Of a stretch of 64,000 bases of DNA, positions 1 through 10,618 are shown piece by piece. The DNA is from Gemmataceae bacterium (GTDB lineage Bacteria > Planctomycetota > Planctomycetia > Gemmatales > Gemmataceae): contig JADLBT010000349.1 in NCBI GenBank assembly GCA_020847555.1, forward strand, positions 1-64,000. Reading direction: 5' to 3'. Each line of letters starts with the position of its first letter. The stretch's first letter is position 1. The notes under the pieces are model-generated. The model was not told where the DNA came from. It made no database searches and worked only from the letters and a program-made list of their open reading frames with translations. A program made the position numbers and the translations under genes.

Positions 1-35
1 AAAGAGCGCCAAGAAAGTGTTTCTTGGCGCTCTTT
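1..35. terminator. Perfect 16-bp hairpin downstream of the sigma gene
   Basis: Arms 1-16 and 20-35 are exact reverse complements around a 3-base loop (gtg). It lies 31 bases beyond the stop codon of the minus-strand sigma gene, where a terminator is expected. The bases just after it on the plus strand (ctttgcgtctttgcgcgaa) look like a dispersed intergenic repeat, so it may be a repeat element that also terminates transcription. There is no clear T-run that I can place because the window ends. Confidence 0.5.
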
Positions 36-66
36 GCGTCTTTGCGCGAAACGCTTTTCTGGGCGA

Positions 67-1740
67 TCAGCTCAGCTCGTCCCGGTGCAGCTCGGCGAGG
101 CTGCGCATCTTCTTCATCGCCCGCACGTTCAGCTGGCGGACGCGCTCCTTGGTGATGCCGAGGCGCTCGCCGATCTTCTCCAGTGTCATGCCTTCGGATC
201 CGGAATCGAGCCCGGCCCGCAAGCGGATGATCTCGCGCTCCCGCGGGTCGAGCAGGGCCAGCAGACGGTTGACCTTGTGGCTCGCCTGCTCGGCCGACGC
301 CAGGCACTCCTGCTCGTCGGTTCGGTTGTCCGGGGCGACCTCGAACAGCTCCTCGTGGCCGGTGACGTAGCGCTCGCGGCGGTGCTTCTCTTCCGGGATG
401 CTGCGGGCGAAGTTCTTCATGATCGCCCATGAGGCGTAGGTGCTGAACTTGTTCCCGCGGCTGTAGTCGAACTTCTCGACGGCCCGGATGAGCGAGACGT
501 TGCCGTCGGACAGCAGCTCGAAGAAGTTGTCGGCGTGGGCAACGTGCCGCTTGGCGATCGACACCACCAGCCGCATGTTGCAGTTGATGAGCAGCTCCTT
601 GACGCGGCTGGCCTGGTCCTGCAGATCCTCGATCTGGTCGAGATCCTGGGTCCGGGCATGGGCCGGGTCGAGGCCCTTGCGCAGCTGATGCGCCTTGTGC
701 TTGAGGAAGTTCATCTTGCGGAACAGGTGCGCCTCCTGCTCGCGCGTCAGTAGTGGCATCTCGTACAGCGGGGCCAGCTCGGGCGGGGCGTCCTTCGGGA
801 CGCGCAGCTGCTTGCGCCCGGCCTCGAACGTTTCCGCGCCGGGCATCGGGGCCAGGATGTCGGCCTCGGCCGTGCGGTCGTCAAACGAGGGGTTTGGGAT
901 GTAGTCCAGCGTCTGGCTGAGCAGGCGCCTGGCCCGCACCTCGTTGATGACCCGATACATTGATGTCCGCGTGCGCGCGAAGCGCCTGGCCAGCGTGTCC
1001 ACGGCGATACCTCTCCGGTACGAGCTGTAGATGGTCTGCTTTGTTGTTTCGTCCAGCGGGCCGGTGGCCGACGGGAACAGCGCCTGGTCGGGGTGCTCGC
1101 GGTCGAAGTTCTTGATCGTGTACCGCACCGTCTCGGCCGACCGGCCCAGGCGGCGGGCGATCCGCCGGCTGATCTCCGTCAGGTTGCCCGACGGCACCCG
1201 AGCCAGGCGGCGTGCCCGGCGGAGGATCTCCTCCTTCTCGCCCTCCGTCAGGTGCGAGAAGCGCGCCCCGCGCTGCACGCGCTCCTGGTTGGCGCTGAGG
1301 AACGGCCCCACGAGGGACGGTATGAACCCAACCTGCTTGCGCCCGTCTACCAGAATTGGGACGCCGATCAGTCCGCGCTTGCGCCACCGATTGATCGTCT
1401 TGGGCGTGACGTTGAGCTGCCGGCTAAACTCCTCGATCGTCATGACCGGCTCGGCCAGTTCCTCGGCCGGGACGGCGGGCAAGGAGCCGGCCAGCTCGGC
1501 GATGAACAGCCCCAGGTCGTGCTCCAGATCTTCGCTCCCGATCAGCAGGTCGGGGTAGGCGTCCGGACGGTAGTCGGTAATGCGGAAGCAGACGAACTGA
1601 TAGGGGTATTGTTTGTCGGGGGCGGTCTCGGCGAGGAGTCGCTCCGCGCGGGCCAGCTGCTCCATCCGCCGCGCGGGGGGAACGAAACGGACCTGCTGGT
1701 CGGTCAGCTGCTTCAGTGCAGGGGGTTTGAAGGTCGTCAC
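67..1740 (-). CDS. Sigma-70 family RNA polymerase sigma factor with multi-HTH N-terminus
   Basis: 557 residues. The C-terminal half is a sigma-70 factor: region 1.2-like segment near 325-350, region 2 at about 380-455 (LVVSIAKRHV, then NKFSTYASWAIMKNF for 2.3/2.4), and region 4 at about 495-550 with the -35-binding helix (TLEKIGERLGITKERVRQL). Region 3 is short or absent. The N-terminal half is unusual: a MerR/excisionase-like HTH at about 99-126 (TIEEFSRQLNVTPKTINRWR), then two further HTH-like segments at about 188-212 and 238-268. It should recruit RNA polymerase core to a specific promoter set, and the extra HTHs suggest added DNA or regulator contacts (inference). The GTG start at 1740 is supported by AAAGGAG six bases upstream. 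No anti-sigma gene is adjacent. Confidence 0.9.
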   Translation of the reverse strand: MTTFKPPALKQLTDQQVRFVPPARRMEQLARAERLLAETAPDKQYPYQFVCFRITDYRPDAYPDLLIGSEDLEHDLGLFIAELAGSLPAVPAEELAEPVMTIEEFSRQLNVTPKTINRWRKRGLIGVPILVDGRKQVGFIPSLVGPFLSANQERVQRGARFSHLTEGEKEEILRRARRLARVPSGNLTEISRRIARRLGRSAETVRYTIKNFDREHPDQALFPSATGPLDETTKQTIYSSYRRGIAVDTLARRFARTRTSMYRVINEVRARRLLSQTLDYIPNPSFDDRTAEADILAPMPGAETFEAGRKQLRVPKDAPPELAPLYEMPLLTREQEAHLFRKMNFLKHKAHQLRKGLDPAHARTQDLDQIEDLQDQASRVKELLINCNMRLVVSIAKRHVAHADNFFELLSDGNVSLIRAVEKFDYSRGNKFSTYASWAIMKNFARSIPEEKHRRERYVTGHEELFEVAPDNRTDEQECLASAEQASHKVNRLLALLDPREREIIRLRAGLDSGSEGMTLEKIGERLGITKERVRQLNVRAMKKMRSLAELHRDELS

Positions 1741-2616
1741 GATTCACTCCTTTGCGACGGGAGCCCTGTGCCGGGTCAGGATGGCCGCCGCGCTGGGCGC
1801 CGTGCGGGAAGTCCGCCGCGACGCCTGCCTTCGATTCCGTCCTTCTCCTCCGTTCGCGGGCCGCTTCTTCTCTGCCTCAGCGGCCCGGCCTTTTCACTAC
1901 GCTCGTCGCGACCTCCGCGGTCCTGGAAAAAGTTCAAGGTGCCCTTCTTCGGGTGTCGATGATGGACCGTCAGCAACCCTCTCTCTCTTAGAGACGCCGA
2001 ACCCCTCGGGGGTTCAGGACGGGGATGGTTTTGCTGACACCACCCCGTCATTCAGTTCTTCGCCCGTCTTGTGACGTTATTCACGCCCTCGCAGGCGGTG
2101 GTTCTCCGCACGGGTTGTTGTCGGCCGGCCCTCCTTTGTGCAACCCATGTGCCAATTGCCCTTGACACACCAATCAGGTTTCGCTGAAAAGTTAGCGATC
2201 GCTTCGCAATTCCTTGGTTGTACTGCCCTTCCGCCATTTCAACTCGCGCCGGCCCCGGTGTTGCGAATCGGCACGAGGTTCTCTCGCAGCGCCTGAGTAA
2301 TGAACCAAGTTACACTTGTTGTGTTCAAAATTGCAAGCGTGGCTGCGCCCATTTCGGTCATGCGGTAACGGTTTGCTCGCGCTGCACTTCTTCCCCAGAA
2401 GGCATAACCGCGCACTCGTCTGGAAAGAAGCGCAGGCCGGATCATGACTTGCGCGGAGCACCCCCTTCACTCCTGGGGTAAAATCGTGCAGGGGAACGCC
2501 GGCCCGCGCCGGGCAGCGACCGCGCTTGCCCGGCTTCTCCAGGCACGCCACTTGGTCTGCCCTGCGAGTTCAATGCACGTCATCACCCCAGACCGGCATC
2601 CCTCGGGAGCAAATCG
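1741..2616. other. 876-bp intergenic region between divergent genes
   Basis: No convincing gene. It carries the upstream regions of the sigma gene (minus) and the secreted protein gene (plus). The part around 2160-2420 is visibly less GC-rich than its surroundings. Bases 1969-2038 can fold into a nested hairpin, with outer arms gtcagcaa/ttgctgac and inner arms gaacccc/ggggttc. A TTGACA at 2162-2167 has no good -10 partner. Short open frames here do not look coding. Confidence 0.5.
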
Positions 2617-3960
2617 ATGGCAATTCCTTGCGGCGTCACGCGAGCGCTTCTGTCTCTGGTGGTTAGCGCCGGCGCGGGCGGGGTAGTCCGTGCTCAGGAG
2701 GCGGTTCGTCTCCGCGAACCGTACGCGCCGGGGTACGAGTACCACGTGAGCACGCGGGTCGAGCTGACGGGCTCGCTGACCCTGCCGCCGGAAAAGGCAG
2801 GGGCAGGTGCGGGCAAGCTGGGGGTGGTCGGCAAGAGCGCGATCGAGTATGACGAGCGCGTCCTCGCTGTGGATAGAGACGGCCGGGTAGGCAAAACCAT
2901 TCGGATTTACCGGCGCGTGGACTTCGACCGGACGGTCGGCGACCAGCCCCAGCAGAGCACCCTGCGGCCCGAGGTGCGGCGCCTGGTCCTCCTGCGTCTG
3001 GCCCAGGCAGAGGTGCCATTCTCCCCTGACGGCCCGCTCAGCTGGGGCGAAATTGACCTGATCCGCACGGATGTGTTCACCCCCGCGCTGGCCGGGTTGC
3101 TGCCGGCGCAGGCGGTACGGCCGGGCGAAACCTGGCCGGCCGGGGCCGGCGCGGTGCAGGAATTGACGGACCTGGAGCGGGTGGAAGACGGGGGCGTTCG
3201 CTGCCGACTGGAGCAGTTCACCACCCTGGGCGGCCGGCGTCACGCGCGGGTGTCGTTCACTGGCAGCGTGCGCGGCGTCGGCGAGGACGGGATGAGCCGG
3301 CACCAGCTCGACGGGTACTTCTACTTCGACCTCGTCTCGCACCACCTGAGCTACCTGTCGGTGACCGGCGTACAGCACCTGCTGGACAAAGAAGGCAAGA
3401 CGGTCGGGCGCGTGGAGGGCAACTTCGTGCTGACCCGCCGGCCGTGCGCGCCAGTGCGCGAGGTGGCCGACGCGGCCCTGCGCGGTCTGGCTCTGGAGCC
3501 GAACGACACCAACACCCGGCTGCTGTACGACAACCCGGACCTCGGGATCCGCTTCCTGCACCCGCGGCGGTGGCGGGTGGCGGGGGTGCGTGGCCGGCAG
3601 ATCGGGCTGGACGAGAGCCGCGGCAGCGGTCTGATGGTGACGGTCGAGCCGCCGAAACAGATGCCGCAGACGACGGCGTTCCTGCAGGAGGTGCAGGGGT
3701 GGCTGCGGCAGCAAAAGGCGGTCCCCAGCGCGATCGACCAGCCGCGCCAGATCCAGCCGGCCCCGCAGGCGATCGAGCGGTTTTCCGTGGACGTGGTGCT
3801 GAACAAGGAGCGGGTGGTGCTGACCTACTTCGTGGTGCGGCAGGCGCTCGGCGGGGCAACGATCGTGGCCCGGCTGCTGCCGGCCGACCTGGCCAACCTG
3901 ACGCGCGAGGCGGAGGAAGTCGCGCGAAGCGTGCAGATCACCAGGGCGCTTGCTCCCTGA
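2617..3960 (+). CDS. Secreted protein of unknown function
   Basis: 447 residues starting at an ATG preceded by GGGAG eight bases away. Residues 1-26 form a signal peptide ending near VRAQ. Residues about 30-290 are a beta-rich region of no family I recognise. After a linker near 300, the last 140 residues (starting LLYDNPDLGIRF) resemble the PsbP/DUF1795-like fold seen in secreted planctomycete and myxobacterial proteins, with strand-like segments and a final amphipathic helix (LANLTREAEEVARSVQI). That comparison is weak. It probably acts in the periplasm. It stands alone, with a palindromic repeat pair downstream. Confidence 0.75.
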   Translation: MAIPCGVTRALLSLVVSAGAGGVVRAQEAVRLREPYAPGYEYHVSTRVELTGSLTLPPEKAGAGAGKLGVVGKSAIEYDERVLAVDRDGRVGKTIRIYRRVDFDRTVGDQPQQSTLRPEVRRLVLLRLAQAEVPFSPDGPLSWGEIDLIRTDVFTPALAGLLPAQAVRPGETWPAGAGAVQELTDLERVEDGGVRCRLEQFTTLGGRRHARVSFTGSVRGVGEDGMSRHQLDGYFYFDLVSHHLSYLSVTGVQHLLDKEGKTVGRVEGNFVLTRRPCAPVREVADAALRGLALEPNDTNTRLLYDNPDLGIRFLHPRRWRVAGVRGRQIGLDESRGSGLMVTVEPPKQMPQTTAFLQEVQGWLRQQKAVPSAIDQPRQIQPAPQAIERFSVDVVLNKERVVLTYFVVRQALGGATIVARLLPADLANLTREAEEVARSVQITRALAP

Positions 3961-4067
3961 CGGCCCGACCGAAAGCCATCGTCGCGCCCTCCTCGCGAGC
4001 CGCCCCAGCGGCTCGTATTTTTTCCACCTGGTGCAGCAGCAAGAGGGATGGTTGGCGAGGCCGCTTC

Positions 4068-4138
4068 AAAGCCCACGGGACGCGACCCGTGGGCGGAGTC
4101 TTCAGCACTCCGCCCACGGGTCGTGACCCGTGGGCTTT
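4068..4138. repeat. REP/BIME-like unit 1 (inverted pair)
   Basis: Two hairpins in opposite orientation. Each pairs AAAGCCCACGGG-type and CCCGTGGG-type arms around a 6-base loop; the linker (ggagt-cttcagc-actcc) is itself a small hairpin, so the 71 bases form one nested palindrome. It lies between convergent genes and could act as a bidirectional terminator. Confidence 0.85.
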
Positions 4139-4146
4139 CGTGGGTG

Positions 4147-5475
4147 TCAGTTGGTGCCGAGGCGCAGACGGATGTGCCGTTCCAGTTCCTGCAGCTTCTC
4201 CGGGTCGAGACGGCCCTCGTGGCGCCAGAGGATGTAGCCGTGTTCGCCCACCAGGACGAGCGTCGGCAGCACCCCGACGGTGAACTGGGTTTTCACCGGG
4301 CAGTTGCCACCGGCGCTGAGCAGGAGCGTGTAGTTGATCTGCAGGCTCTGGGCGGCCAGGGCAGCGCGCTGGGCCTGTTCGCGCGGGTCGCCGGCGCCCT
4401 CACACGCGATGCCGATCACCTGCAGCGCGGCCGGGCCGTACCGCTCCTGCAGCGCCCGCAGGTGCGGAACCGCCTGCTTGCACGGCTGGCAGAAGCTCGC
4501 CCAGAAGTCGATCAGCACGACCTTTCCGCGGTGCTGGATGCGGTACTCCCACGGCCGCCCGCTCAGGTCGTACAGGGCGAAGTTCCGCAGCTGCTGACCG
4601 ATCAGCAGGCACGACGGGATCGGCGCCGGCCCCTGAATGTTCGCCGGGTGCTCCCACGGCCGCCTCGGCTGCTCCTGCGCGATGCGGCTCGGGTCGGCGA
4701 AGCGCTCAGTGGGCGGCAGGGCGGGCGGCCGCGACCGGGCCGGCGAGCCGGCGGTGGGCGGCGCTTCCGGGGCGAGCGGGACCGGGGTCCGGATGGTTAC
4801 AGGTGACCGGCCCGAACTCGGGGGCGGCACGCTCACCGAGCCAACCCCGGGCTCCCACACTGGCACGACCGCCGACGCAGGCCGCTCGGGCGCGGTCAGG
4901 GCCGCCTTCTTCTTGTCCGCATCCTCCGTCTTGTCCGGGCTGCGGTTCGGCGGCGCCGGCGGCGGCGGGGCCGGGGTTCCTCCCTCCGGAGCCGGGGCCG
5001 GGGCTGAACGATCCTCCTGCAGCGGGATCACGCAGCGCGGGCTCGGGGCGACGGTGTACAGGACGCCGGTCAGGGCACGGTCGGGCTGTTTCGCCGATGC
5101 CACCAGCTTGTAGTGGCGCCCGGACTTGAGCCCCTGGATGATGAAGAACCCCTTGTTGTCGGTATCGACGTAGATCCGGTCGCCCTCCTCCTTCGACTCT
5201 TCCAGGCAGGTCCAGCGGATCTTCGCGCTGACGGGACGGCCGGTGACACGGTCCACGACCTGGCCGGCGAGGATACCGTCGAGGTCCGGGGGCGGGCGCG
5301 AGGTCTGCTCCAGCGGATCGACCGGCGCGGCAGGTCGGCCCGATCCCTGGGCGGTGGCTCCCATGAACGGGGTGCCGCCGCTCGCTCCTCCTCCCTGACG
5401 GCGATTGGCGGAATTGCAGCCGACCAGGAAGGCACCCCAGCAGGCCGCGACGATGATCAAGGGCACGACGCGCAC
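4147..5475 (-). CDS. Lipoprotein with regulatory-like beta domain and C-terminal TlpA-like thioredoxin domain
   Basis: 442 residues from a GTG at 5475 with GAGGG upstream; the open frame runs further but only this start gives a clean lipoprotein signal, with lipobox LVGC and Cys at residue 20. Residues about 70-155 resemble a carboxypeptidase-regulatory or Cna-B-like beta sandwich (AGQVVDRVTGRPVSAKIRW). A long Pro/Ala-rich linker follows to about 310. The C-terminus is a TlpA/ResA-type thioredoxin fold with active site WASFCQPC and a conserved GVLPTLVLV cis-proline segment. It likely works as a thiol-disulfide oxidoreductase on the periplasmic side of a membrane; the partner is unknown. It is transcribed divergently from the uvrA-like gene. 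Confidence 0.85.
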   Translation of the reverse strand: MRVVPLIIVAACWGAFLVGCNSANRRQGGGASGGTPFMGATAQGSGRPAAPVDPLEQTSRPPPDLDGILAGQVVDRVTGRPVSAKIRWTCLEESKEEGDRIYVDTDNKGFFIIQGLKSGRHYKLVASAKQPDRALTGVLYTVAPSPRCVIPLQEDRSAPAPAPEGGTPAPPPPAPPNRSPDKTEDADKKKAALTAPERPASAVVPVWEPGVGSVSVPPPSSGRSPVTIRTPVPLAPEAPPTAGSPARSRPPALPPTERFADPSRIAQEQPRRPWEHPANIQGPAPIPSCLLIGQQLRNFALYDLSGRPWEYRIQHRGKVVLIDFWASFCQPCKQAVPHLRALQERYGPAALQVIGIACEGAGDPREQAQRAALAAQSLQINYTLLLSAGGNCPVKTQFTVGVLPTLVLVGEHGYILWRHEGRLDPEKLQELERHIRLRLGTN

Positions 5476-5857
5476 GGCTTGGCCCTCGTTTCCGGTTGTG
5501 CCGTCACAGATGAGTCCGTCTCTTTGAAAGCGACCCGGGCGACCAGACGGCGCGCCGCGGGGCCAGGGAATCGCCGCCGCGGGGTGACAGGCCCGGGCAG
5601 CATGGGCGAACGGCCCCTTGCCGTAAGATAGGTGCGTCCTTGGCAGAGCGTAAGTCAGACTCCGCCCCCTGAGGCAAACATCGGGCGCGGGACGTCCCTT
5701 CCTTGAGACTTTCCAGCACATCCCCACTGGCGGGAGGCCCGGCACGTTGTTCGGGCCAGGCTTTTTCGCGCCAGACGCTGGCCCTTGTCAGGGAGCGGAG
5801 ACCGCCTTATGCTACAAGATTCTTCCCCCCGATTTCTGGGCCGTCAAGAGGATGCCG
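5476..5857. other. Divergent intergenic region
   Basis: 382 bases separating the minus-strand lipoprotein from the plus-strand uvrA-like gene, so both promoters should lie here. The open frames running through it lack ribosome-binding sites and family similarity. I see no repeat or clear promoter pair. Confidence 0.45.
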
Positions 5858-8803
5858 ATGGCAGACAGCGGCGGGTGGATCCGCGTCCGCGGGGCGCGCG
5901 AGCATAACCTGCACAACGTGGACCTCGACCTGCCCCGCGAGCGGTTGACCGTCCTGACCGGCCCGAGCGGGTCGGGCAAGAGTTCGCTCGCGTTCGACAC
6001 CCTCTACGCCGAGGGGCAGCGCCGCTACCTCGAAACCCTCCGCGGCGACACGCGCGCCCTCTTCGACCCGCTCCAGCGTCCCGACGTCGATCTGGTCGAG
6101 GGGCTGCCGCCGACACTGTGCGTCGCCCAGCACCCCGGGGCCGCCCGCCTGCGCAGCACCCTTGCGACCCTCACCGAGATCCACGACCACCTTCGCCTGC
6201 TCTGGACCCGCCTCGGCACCCCGCACTGCTCCGAGTGCGGCACCCCCATCCGCCGCCACACTCCGGCCGAGATCCTGCGCCAGACGCTCGGACTGGGTGA
6301 GGGGCGCAAGATTTACATGCTGGCGCCGCTGGTGCGGTCAGCGAAGGGGGAGCACCGGGATGTCTTCCAGCAGATCCGGCAAGCGGGGTTCCTGCGAGCG
6401 CGCATCGACGGCGTGCTCACCGAGGTGCGCGACATCCCGCGTCTCAACCCCAAGGTCGAGCACACCATTGACCTCGTCGTTGACCGACTCGTCGTGCGCG
6501 AGGGGATCCGCGGCCGACTGGCAGAGTCGATCGCGGCCGCGGTCAAGCACGGCGGCGGCACGGTCGTCATCACCGACGCCGACGACGGCGACTGGCACGA
6601 CCGCGTCTTCAGCACCCGGTACGCCTGCTCGCGGTGTGGCCTCACCTACCCCGAGCTGGAGCCGCGCTCGTTCAGCTTCAACAACCCGCACGGCGCGTGC
6701 CCGGCGTGCGAGGGGCTCGGTCGGGTGTGGGAGATCGACCCGGAGCGCGTGCTGCCCGACCGGAACCTGACCGCGGCGCTGGCCGTGGTCCGCCTCCGCG
6801 AGCAGACGGGCGGCGTCGTCGCGCTGCCGGTACTCGACAAGCGCACCCTGCTCGACCTGGCGAAGGCGTTCCCGCACCCGCAGGGGAAGAGCTGGGGGAA
6901 GAACAAACCGCTGCGCGACTGGCCGCCCGGGGCGGTGCAGGCACTACTCCACGGGACCGTGGAAACCGAGCGCCCGGTCGCCGGCATCGTGCCCGGACTG
7001 GAGCGCGCCTTGCGGGAGGCCGAGTCCGGCGCCGAGGACGCCCCGCCGGTCGAGGCACTCGCCCCCTTTGCCGGCTACCTCACTTGCCGGGAGTGCGGCG
7101 GCGCCCGGCTCAACCGCGCGGCCCGCTCCGTCCGCTTCGCCGGCCGGGGGATTCACGAGGTGACAGCGCTGACGGTGGACGAGGCGACCGACTTCTTCAC
7201 GGGGCTGCCAGACCTAACCCCCCCGACCTCCCTTCCCTCCAGGGGAAGGCGGAAGAAAGAGCCGCTTGCTCCCCCGCCCTTCGCAGAGGAGGGGGCCGGG
7301 GAGAGAGGTGACGGCCTGCCCGCTGGCGGGGAGCACATCCGCGCGGTTGTCGTCGGCGAGATCCTGCACCGGCTCCGCTTCCTGCAGGAGGTCGGGCTGG
7401 GCTACCTGACACTCGACCGGCCGGCCCCAACCCTCTCGGGCGGGGAGGCGCAGCGAGCCCGGCTCGCGACCCACCTGGGGACCGGCCTGCTCGGCATCTG
7501 CTACGTCCTCGACGAGCCGACCGTCGGCCTGCACCCGCGCGACACCAGCCGGCTCCTGGCGGCGCTGCGCGGGCTGGAGCGGCGCGGCAACACGGTCCTC
7601 GTGGTCGAGCACGATGAGACCGTGATGCGCGCCGCCGACTACCTGGTGGACATGGGTCCGGGAGCGGGGAAGGACGGCGGGCGCGTCCTGGCCCGCGGCA
7701 CCGTCGCGGAGGTGCTCGCCGACCCGCACTCGGTCACCGCCGAATACCTGCGCGCCGGGACGGCCGGGCGCGTCGCGCGCCCCGACCTGCCGCTGCCGAC
7801 GGCGTGGCTGACGGTGCGCGGGGCGCGGCACCACAACCTCAAGGGCATCGACGCCGCCTTCCCGCTCGGCCGGCTGGTGTGCGTCACGGGGGTGAGCGGG
7901 TCGGGGAAGAGTTCGCTGGTGCGCGACACCCTCGCCGCGGCGGCGCGCCGCGCCCTCGGACTGCCGGCCCCGCCGCCCGGCGCACATGACGCCATCGAAG
8001 GGTTGGAGCAGATCGACAAGCTGATCGAGGTGGATCAGTCGGCCCTCGGGCGGTCGCCGCGCTCCAGCCCGGCGACCTACACGGGCGTCTTCGACGAGGT
8101 GCGGCGGCTGTTCGCCGCGACGCGCGCGGCGAAGGTGCGCGGCTACGGGGCGAGCCGGTTCAGCTTCAACGTCAAGGGCGGCCGCTGCGAGGAGTGTCAG
8201 GGCCAGGGCGTGCGCAAGGTGGCCCTGCACCTGCTGCCGGACCTGACCGTGCCGTGCCCGGTGTGCCGGGGGCGTCGGTTCAACCGGGCGACGCTGGAAG
8301 TCCGCTGCAAGGGGCGGTCGATCGCGGACGTCCTCGACCTGTCGGTGGAGGCGGCCCTGGCGTTCTTTGCCAACGTCCCGTCGCTGGCGCGACCGTTGCA
8401 GGCTCTCGCCGATGTCGGCCTGGGTTACCTGACGCTGGGCCAGCCGTCGAACACGCTTTCGGGCGGCGAGGCGCAGCGTGTCAAACTGGCGACCGAACTG
8501 GGGCGCAGCGCGACCGGGCGAACGCTGTTCCTGCTGGACGAGCCGACGACGGGGCTCCACTTCGCGGACGTGGTCACGCTGCTGCGGGTGCTGCGGCGGC
8601 TGATCGAACCGGGAAACAGTGTCGTGGTGATCGAGCACAATCTCGACGTGATCGCGGCCGCCGACTGGATCCTCGATCTGGGTCCGGAAGGTGGTGCGGC
8701 CGGGGGGCAACTCCTCGTCGCGGGTCCGCCGGAGGCGGTGGCTGCGTGCCCGGCGAGCGTGACCGGGCGCTTCCTCCGGGACGCCCTCACCCCGACCAGC
8801 TGA
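5858..8803 (+). CDS. uvrA: UvrA-family excinuclease ATPase
   Basis: 981 residues; ATG at 5858 is chosen because AAGAGG lies six bases upstream and the family N-terminus ([20 protein letters not shown]) follows directly. Two ABC ATPase modules are complete: Walker [10 protein letters not shown] near 35 and GVSGSGKSS near 680, signatures LSGGEAQR near 525 and 867, and LDEPT Walker B motifs. Zinc-binding Cys pairs are present ([25 protein letters not shown]). It should load UvrB on damaged DNA in nucleotide excision repair. It differs from canonical UvrA in the segment after the first Walker A ([19 protein letters not shown]), so it may be a paralogue. Residues about 453-486 are a low-complexity insert encoded by a repeat, between module 1 and its signature motif. 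Confidence 0.9.
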   Translation: MADSGGWIRVRGAREHNLHNVDLDLPRERLTVLTGPSGSGKSSLAFDTLYAEGQRRYLETLRGDTRALFDPLQRPDVDLVEGLPPTLCVAQHPGAARLRSTLATLTEIHDHLRLLWTRLGTPHCSECGTPIRRHTPAEILRQTLGLGEGRKIYMLAPLVRSAKGEHRDVFQQIRQAGFLRARIDGVLTEVRDIPRLNPKVEHTIDLVVDRLVVREGIRGRLAESIAAAVKHGGGTVVITDADDGDWHDRVFSTRYACSRCGLTYPELEPRSFSFNNPHGACPACEGLGRVWEIDPERVLPDRNLTAALAVVRLREQTGGVVALPVLDKRTLLDLAKAFPHPQGKSWGKNKPLRDWPPGAVQALLHGTVETERPVAGIVPGLERALREAESGAEDAPPVEALAPFAGYLTCRECGGARLNRAARSVRFAGRGIHEVTALTVDEATDFFTGLPDLTPPTSLPSRGRRKKEPLAPPPFAEEGAGERGDGLPAGGEHIRAVVVGEILHRLRFLQEVGLGYLTLDRPAPTLSGGEAQRARLATHLGTGLLGICYVLDEPTVGLHPRDTSRLLAALRGLERRGNTVLVVEHDETVMRAADYLVDMGPGAGKDGGRVLARGTVAEVLADPHSVTAEYLRAGTAGRVARPDLPLPTAWLTVRGARHHNLKGIDAAFPLGRLVCVTGVSGSGKSSLVRDTLAAAARRALGLPAPPPGAHDAIEGLEQIDKLIEVDQSALGRSPRSSPATYTGVFDEVRRLFAATRAAKVRGYGASRFSFNVKGGRCEECQGQGVRKVALHLLPDLTVPCPVCRGRRFNRATLEVRCKGRSIADVLDLSVEAALAFFANVPSLARPLQALADVGLGYLTLGQPSNTLSGGEAQRVKLATELGRSATGRTLFLLDEPTTGLHFADVVTLLRVLRRLIEPGNSVVVIEHNLDVIAAADWILDLGPEGGAAGGQLLVAGPPEAVAACPASVTGRFLRDALTPTS
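7216..7314 (+). repeat. In-frame C/G-rich palindromic repeat inside the uvrA-like gene
   Basis: Pyrimidine-rich runs (gacctcccttccctcc, gctcccccgcccttcgcag) are followed by purine-rich complements (aggggaaggcgg, aggagggggccggggag). The 99 bases keep the frame and encode a Pro/Gly/Glu-rich stretch absent from normal UvrA. They resemble the repeats inside the RND pump gene and selB. Confidence 0.65.
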
Positions 8804-9653
8804 CACCAGGAACCCATCAAGCCCACGGACTGCGTTCCGTGGGTGGAGGGCTGGAGACCTGACCCACGGGGCGTCACTCGTGGGCTGCGCAGGCACCTCA
8901 TCGCGCCTTCATTCTGGTCTGGACAAATCCCGCCCGATCCCGTATCAACCCGCCTCCAATCGGCGACGAAAGCAGAAGGGAATCGCCAAAGCGCATCGGC
9001 CCGCTGCGAGAAGTATCTGCGGCGGGGGAAAAGAGGGACGAGGCCGTCGCGCGTCGGTCCGGGAGTTCGGGGGAACTGCCGGGGAACGCCGGCCGCGCCG
9101 GATGCCCCAAACGTCCGCGGTGCGCCGTCAACGGTCGTGCGGGAATTTCGCGGGTTTTGCTGCAGGGCGAGAAGGCTTGCAGTCGATATCAGCGAAGCCA
9201 ATGGCCGGAATGGGGGCCGCTTCTGACGCGGGCTAACACTCCGCACCTGGTGTGAACCGGGACGCAGGGAGTGCCCGCGCGGGGCGCGGCCGGCAGACGG
9301 GGTCAGGTAAGCGGGGGTATCGGTCAGGTTCGGACTGGGGGTCGAAAGGCACCACGGCAGGGCCGCTCTCCGCCGAGGGATGTCGCGGCAGGGCGAGTTC
9401 GAGCGCCGCCGGCCTTTCACGGGTCATCATCGGAACACGCGGGGTGAGCGATCTCGGGGGAGTCGCGCACGCCCCCGCCGCGGTCGGGCGGACCAGAGAG
9501 TCTGCCGGGCCGGGCGGCCCGCCGTTCCCGCCCACGACGGGATCCGCCTCACGCCCCCCGCCCGGCGACAACCGCGCAGCGGTCGCCAGCGGGCGGGACT
9601 GGCTCGATACGGGGGAAACCCACCAGCGCTTGCCTTACATCAGGGAGGAGTCC
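8804..9653. other. 850-bp intergenic region upstream of the FliA/WhiG-type sigma gene
   Basis: No credible gene. It begins with a paired palindromic repeat (8819-8886). The rest is GC-rich with short open frames on both strands that lack family similarity. An open frame joins the sigma gene from 9252, but its first 134 residues are low complexity and unlike any sigma factor, so I read this as a long leader/promoter region. Confidence 0.45.
8819..8886. repeat. REP/BIME-like unit 2 (inverted pair)
   Basis: Hairpin arms GCCCACGGA/TCCGTGGG and CCCACGGGG/CTCGTGGGC in opposite orientation, joined by a 20-base linker. It starts about 15 bases after the uvrA-like stop codon, a terminator position. 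Its second arm is more degenerate than in unit 1. Confidence 0.8.
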
Positions 9654-10433
<780 letters not shown>

Positions 10434-10470
10434 AGCGGTTCAAGGGAGATGGTGTGCCAGGATGGTTGGT

Positions 10471-10501
10471 AAAGCCCACGGGTGGCGTCCCGTGGGCTTT
10501 T
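10471..10501. terminator. REP-like unit 3 (single), probable bidirectional terminator
   Basis: A perfect 12-bp stem (AAAGCCCACGGG / CCCGTGGGCTTT) around a 6-base loop with T-runs on either strand. It sits between the convergent sigma and DUF4340 genes, 37 bases after the first stop. It belongs to the same repeat family as the paired units. Confidence 0.75.
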
Positions 10502-10618
10502 CCCATTCCATTGCACACGGGATCCCTTGCCCCCTGCCCTGGCAGTCGGTCGCAGCAGGCGAGGCGACCAGCCGCAAGCGGCACGAGGCAAGTCCAGGTG
10601 CTTCGGTGCAAGTCCGGT

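Noticed and set aside
2162..2190. TTGACA as a -35 element
   Set aside because: At 17 bases the next hexamer is TGAAAA, a poor -10, and no gene starts within 400 bases downstream.
2192..2551. Possible small genes in the 1.7-2.6 kb gap
   Set aside because: No ribosome-binding site, no family similarity, and overlapping frames on both strands look equally random.
5476..5745. Upstream extension of the TlpA-like lipoprotein by 90 residues
   Set aside because: The extension would bury the lipoprotein signal and is Arg/Pro-rich with no RBS; GTG 5475 fits better.
9252..9653. N-terminal extension of the FliA/WhiG-type sigma factor
   Set aside because: The 134 extra residues are low complexity with no sigma-like sequence, and ATG 9654 has a strong AGGAG.
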